NCBI RefSeq assembly: GCF_020889685.1
Contig: NZ_JACMYO010000077.1
Location: forward strand, 1 to 34,923
Origin: Bradyrhizobium oropedii
GTDB taxonomy: Bacteria; Pseudomonadota; Alphaproteobacteria; Rhizobiales; Xanthobacteraceae
Direction of reading: 5' to 3'
DNA length: 34,923 nt
The notes beneath the pieces were generated by a model, which had not been told where the DNA came from, searched no databases, and worked only from the letters and a program-made list of their open reading frames with translations. Numbering within the stretch: position 1 is the stretch's first letter; every line of letters starts with the position of its first letter. Shown in pieces: positions 33,854 to 34,923 of the stretch. Made by a program: the position numbers and the translations under genes.

Positions 33854-34923
33854 AGCTCCTGCCAGTTTTCGCATCCGGACCATGCGGTAGCCCCGGGGTG
33901 CCCCTCAACGGGAAAGGCGGACTAATCCTTGCAGGTTGCGTCATCTTGTCCTCTCGACTAACTCGCGAAATGCGCGCGCATCACGCTCGCCCTTGGCGTC
34001 AATTGCGTCATATTCGGGCTTCGCCGTGTCGTCTTCTGCGAACCAGGTCTCAGTGGCCTCGATCGTGGCGGACTCTCCTGATCTCCGAAGTCGCGCTTTA
34101 TGTTCAGGTAGATCCAGACGATTTTCATCGTCTCCTCGGAATGTCAGCCCATCACATCAGGTCGAAAGATTCGTAACTTCGCTTAACCTCAGCTTGGTGC
34201 CGTCCGGCATGTGCTACGAGAGCATATCCTCGTTGCCGACCGCGATCCGGTCGCATCGCATGCGCAGTGTGATAGTCGCGCATGTCCGCTACGAACTAGC
34301 GGCGGGATATTAATCGGCCTCGGTGCAGACTTGCTGCCAACTGAAGGCGTCAAGGATCGCTCCGACATGAGCGAGCCTGCCCGCGACATTGATGTAGTCC
34401 ATGTCTCTGTAGGCGCGGTTTTGCGCGAACGTTCCATTGAACGCTCCGCAAATCCGCAATTGCGAATGCGGTCGTGGTATCGTCGTGATTGAACCGCCCT
34501 TGCAATCATTCTGATCACAAGCCGGGGCGGCCAGGGCTATCTTGAGACCTGATAGGCTCTCTTGCCGATCTGATCGCGGCGTAAGCTGCGCAGGACGCAG
34601 GCACTTTGCATCGGCAAGCTCGGTCACCTGCGGTTATGTGCAAGAAGGGCCGCATTCAGCGGGATCTGAAGCGCTGACGATGGCCAGCGCCTCATTGACA
34701 ATATCAGTGGAGAACTTTTTTGCTCCTGTTGTTGCGATCGCGCTGAATTTGGCTGCAACGACAAGCACATGTCGCAGGTGCCGGCCGGTTGGCCGTTTCA
34801 AACTATCGCCATGCTAACTAACTTTTTTTGCCATACTCGCTCATTAACCAGCCGACTCAGCAGTTGGGGATGGGCGATTCGCACTGCATTGGAATGTGCA
34901 CGCAGTTGATGCTGCGATGCATC
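33854..34923. other. Region without a recognisable gene
   Basis: About 1070 bases upstream of the amidotransferase. It should contain that gene's promoter. Several open frames exist on both strands but their composition is Arg/Ser/Pro-rich and matches no family. A 9-base inverted repeat (CTTGCCGAT 34561-34569, ATCGGCAAG 34610-34618) and a T7 run near 34823 are present. It may mark the edge of the locus. Confidence 0.5.

Noticed and set aside
34782..34795. CGGCC-GGTT-GGCCG hairpin followed by TTT, considered as a terminator
   Set aside because: Only a 5-base stem with three T, and no gene ends nearby on either strand.
1..34923. CRISPR arrays, tRNA or rRNA genes, intact insertion sequences
   Set aside because: I looked for regularly spaced repeats, tRNA-like arms and transposase motifs and saw none; the only tandem repeats are within the coiled-coil gene.

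Overview
The window is almost entirely one exopolysaccharide (EPS) or capsule assembly locus from a GC-rich Gram-negative bacterium. An ExoF-like export protein with a long central coiled coil, a lone Wzz protein without a kinase, many GT4 glycosyltransferases, and a coiled-coil protein ending in a Sel1-like domain together suggest an alphaproteobacterium of the Hyphomicrobiales, perhaps close to Bradyrhizobium. That placement is inferred from protein style only; no rRNA or tRNA gene is present.

Layout. 1-788 holds no confident gene. 789-3668 (+) encodes a membrane-anchored coiled-coil protein built on a 49-residue repeat. 3734-5116 (-) is the outer-membrane export (OPX) protein, divergent across a long intergenic region from a + strand block: Wzz/PCP (5847), Wzy-like polymerase (7163), a small ORF coupled to an FkbM methyltransferase (8675, 8875), a GT4 glycosyltransferase (9933) and the Wzx flippase (11439). 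A serine hydrolase on the - strand (13027-14286) interrupts this block. The + strand then resumes with a possibly frameshifted methyltransferase (14650), a GT4 (15679) and a secreted polysaccharide-lyase-like protein (17197). A - strand island follows, read from right to left: a divergent CE4 deacetylase-like protein (22149-23891), an AlgD-like nucleotide-sugar dehydrogenase, a GT4 overlapping it, and a methyltransferase (18229-21667). From 24582 to 31626 a compact + strand operon carries a Gfo/Idh/MocA dehydrogenase, the initiating sugar-phosphate transferase, a DegT/DnrJ/EryC1 aminotransferase, a left-handed beta-helix acyltransferase, a GT4, a CE4 deacetylase and a last GT4, ending in a hairpin. 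Convergent to it is an AsnB-type amidotransferase (31940-33853). 33854-34923 has no recognisable gene.

How the genes work together (inference from families). The sugar transferase loads the first sugar phosphate onto undecaprenyl phosphate; five GT4 enzymes extend the repeat unit; Wzx flips it, Wzy polymerises it, Wzz sets chain length and the OPX protein forms the outer-membrane exit. The dehydrogenase, aminotransferase and acyltransferase trio would make a 3-(acyl)amino sugar nucleotide, the AlgD-like enzyme a uronic acid, and the AsnB-like enzyme could amidate that acid. Three methyltransferases, two CE4-type proteins and a lyase would modify or cut the product.

Several junctions carry short start-coupled ORFs or apparent gene fragments, often next to genes on the opposite strand. 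This suggests the locus was assembled and rearranged piecemeal.
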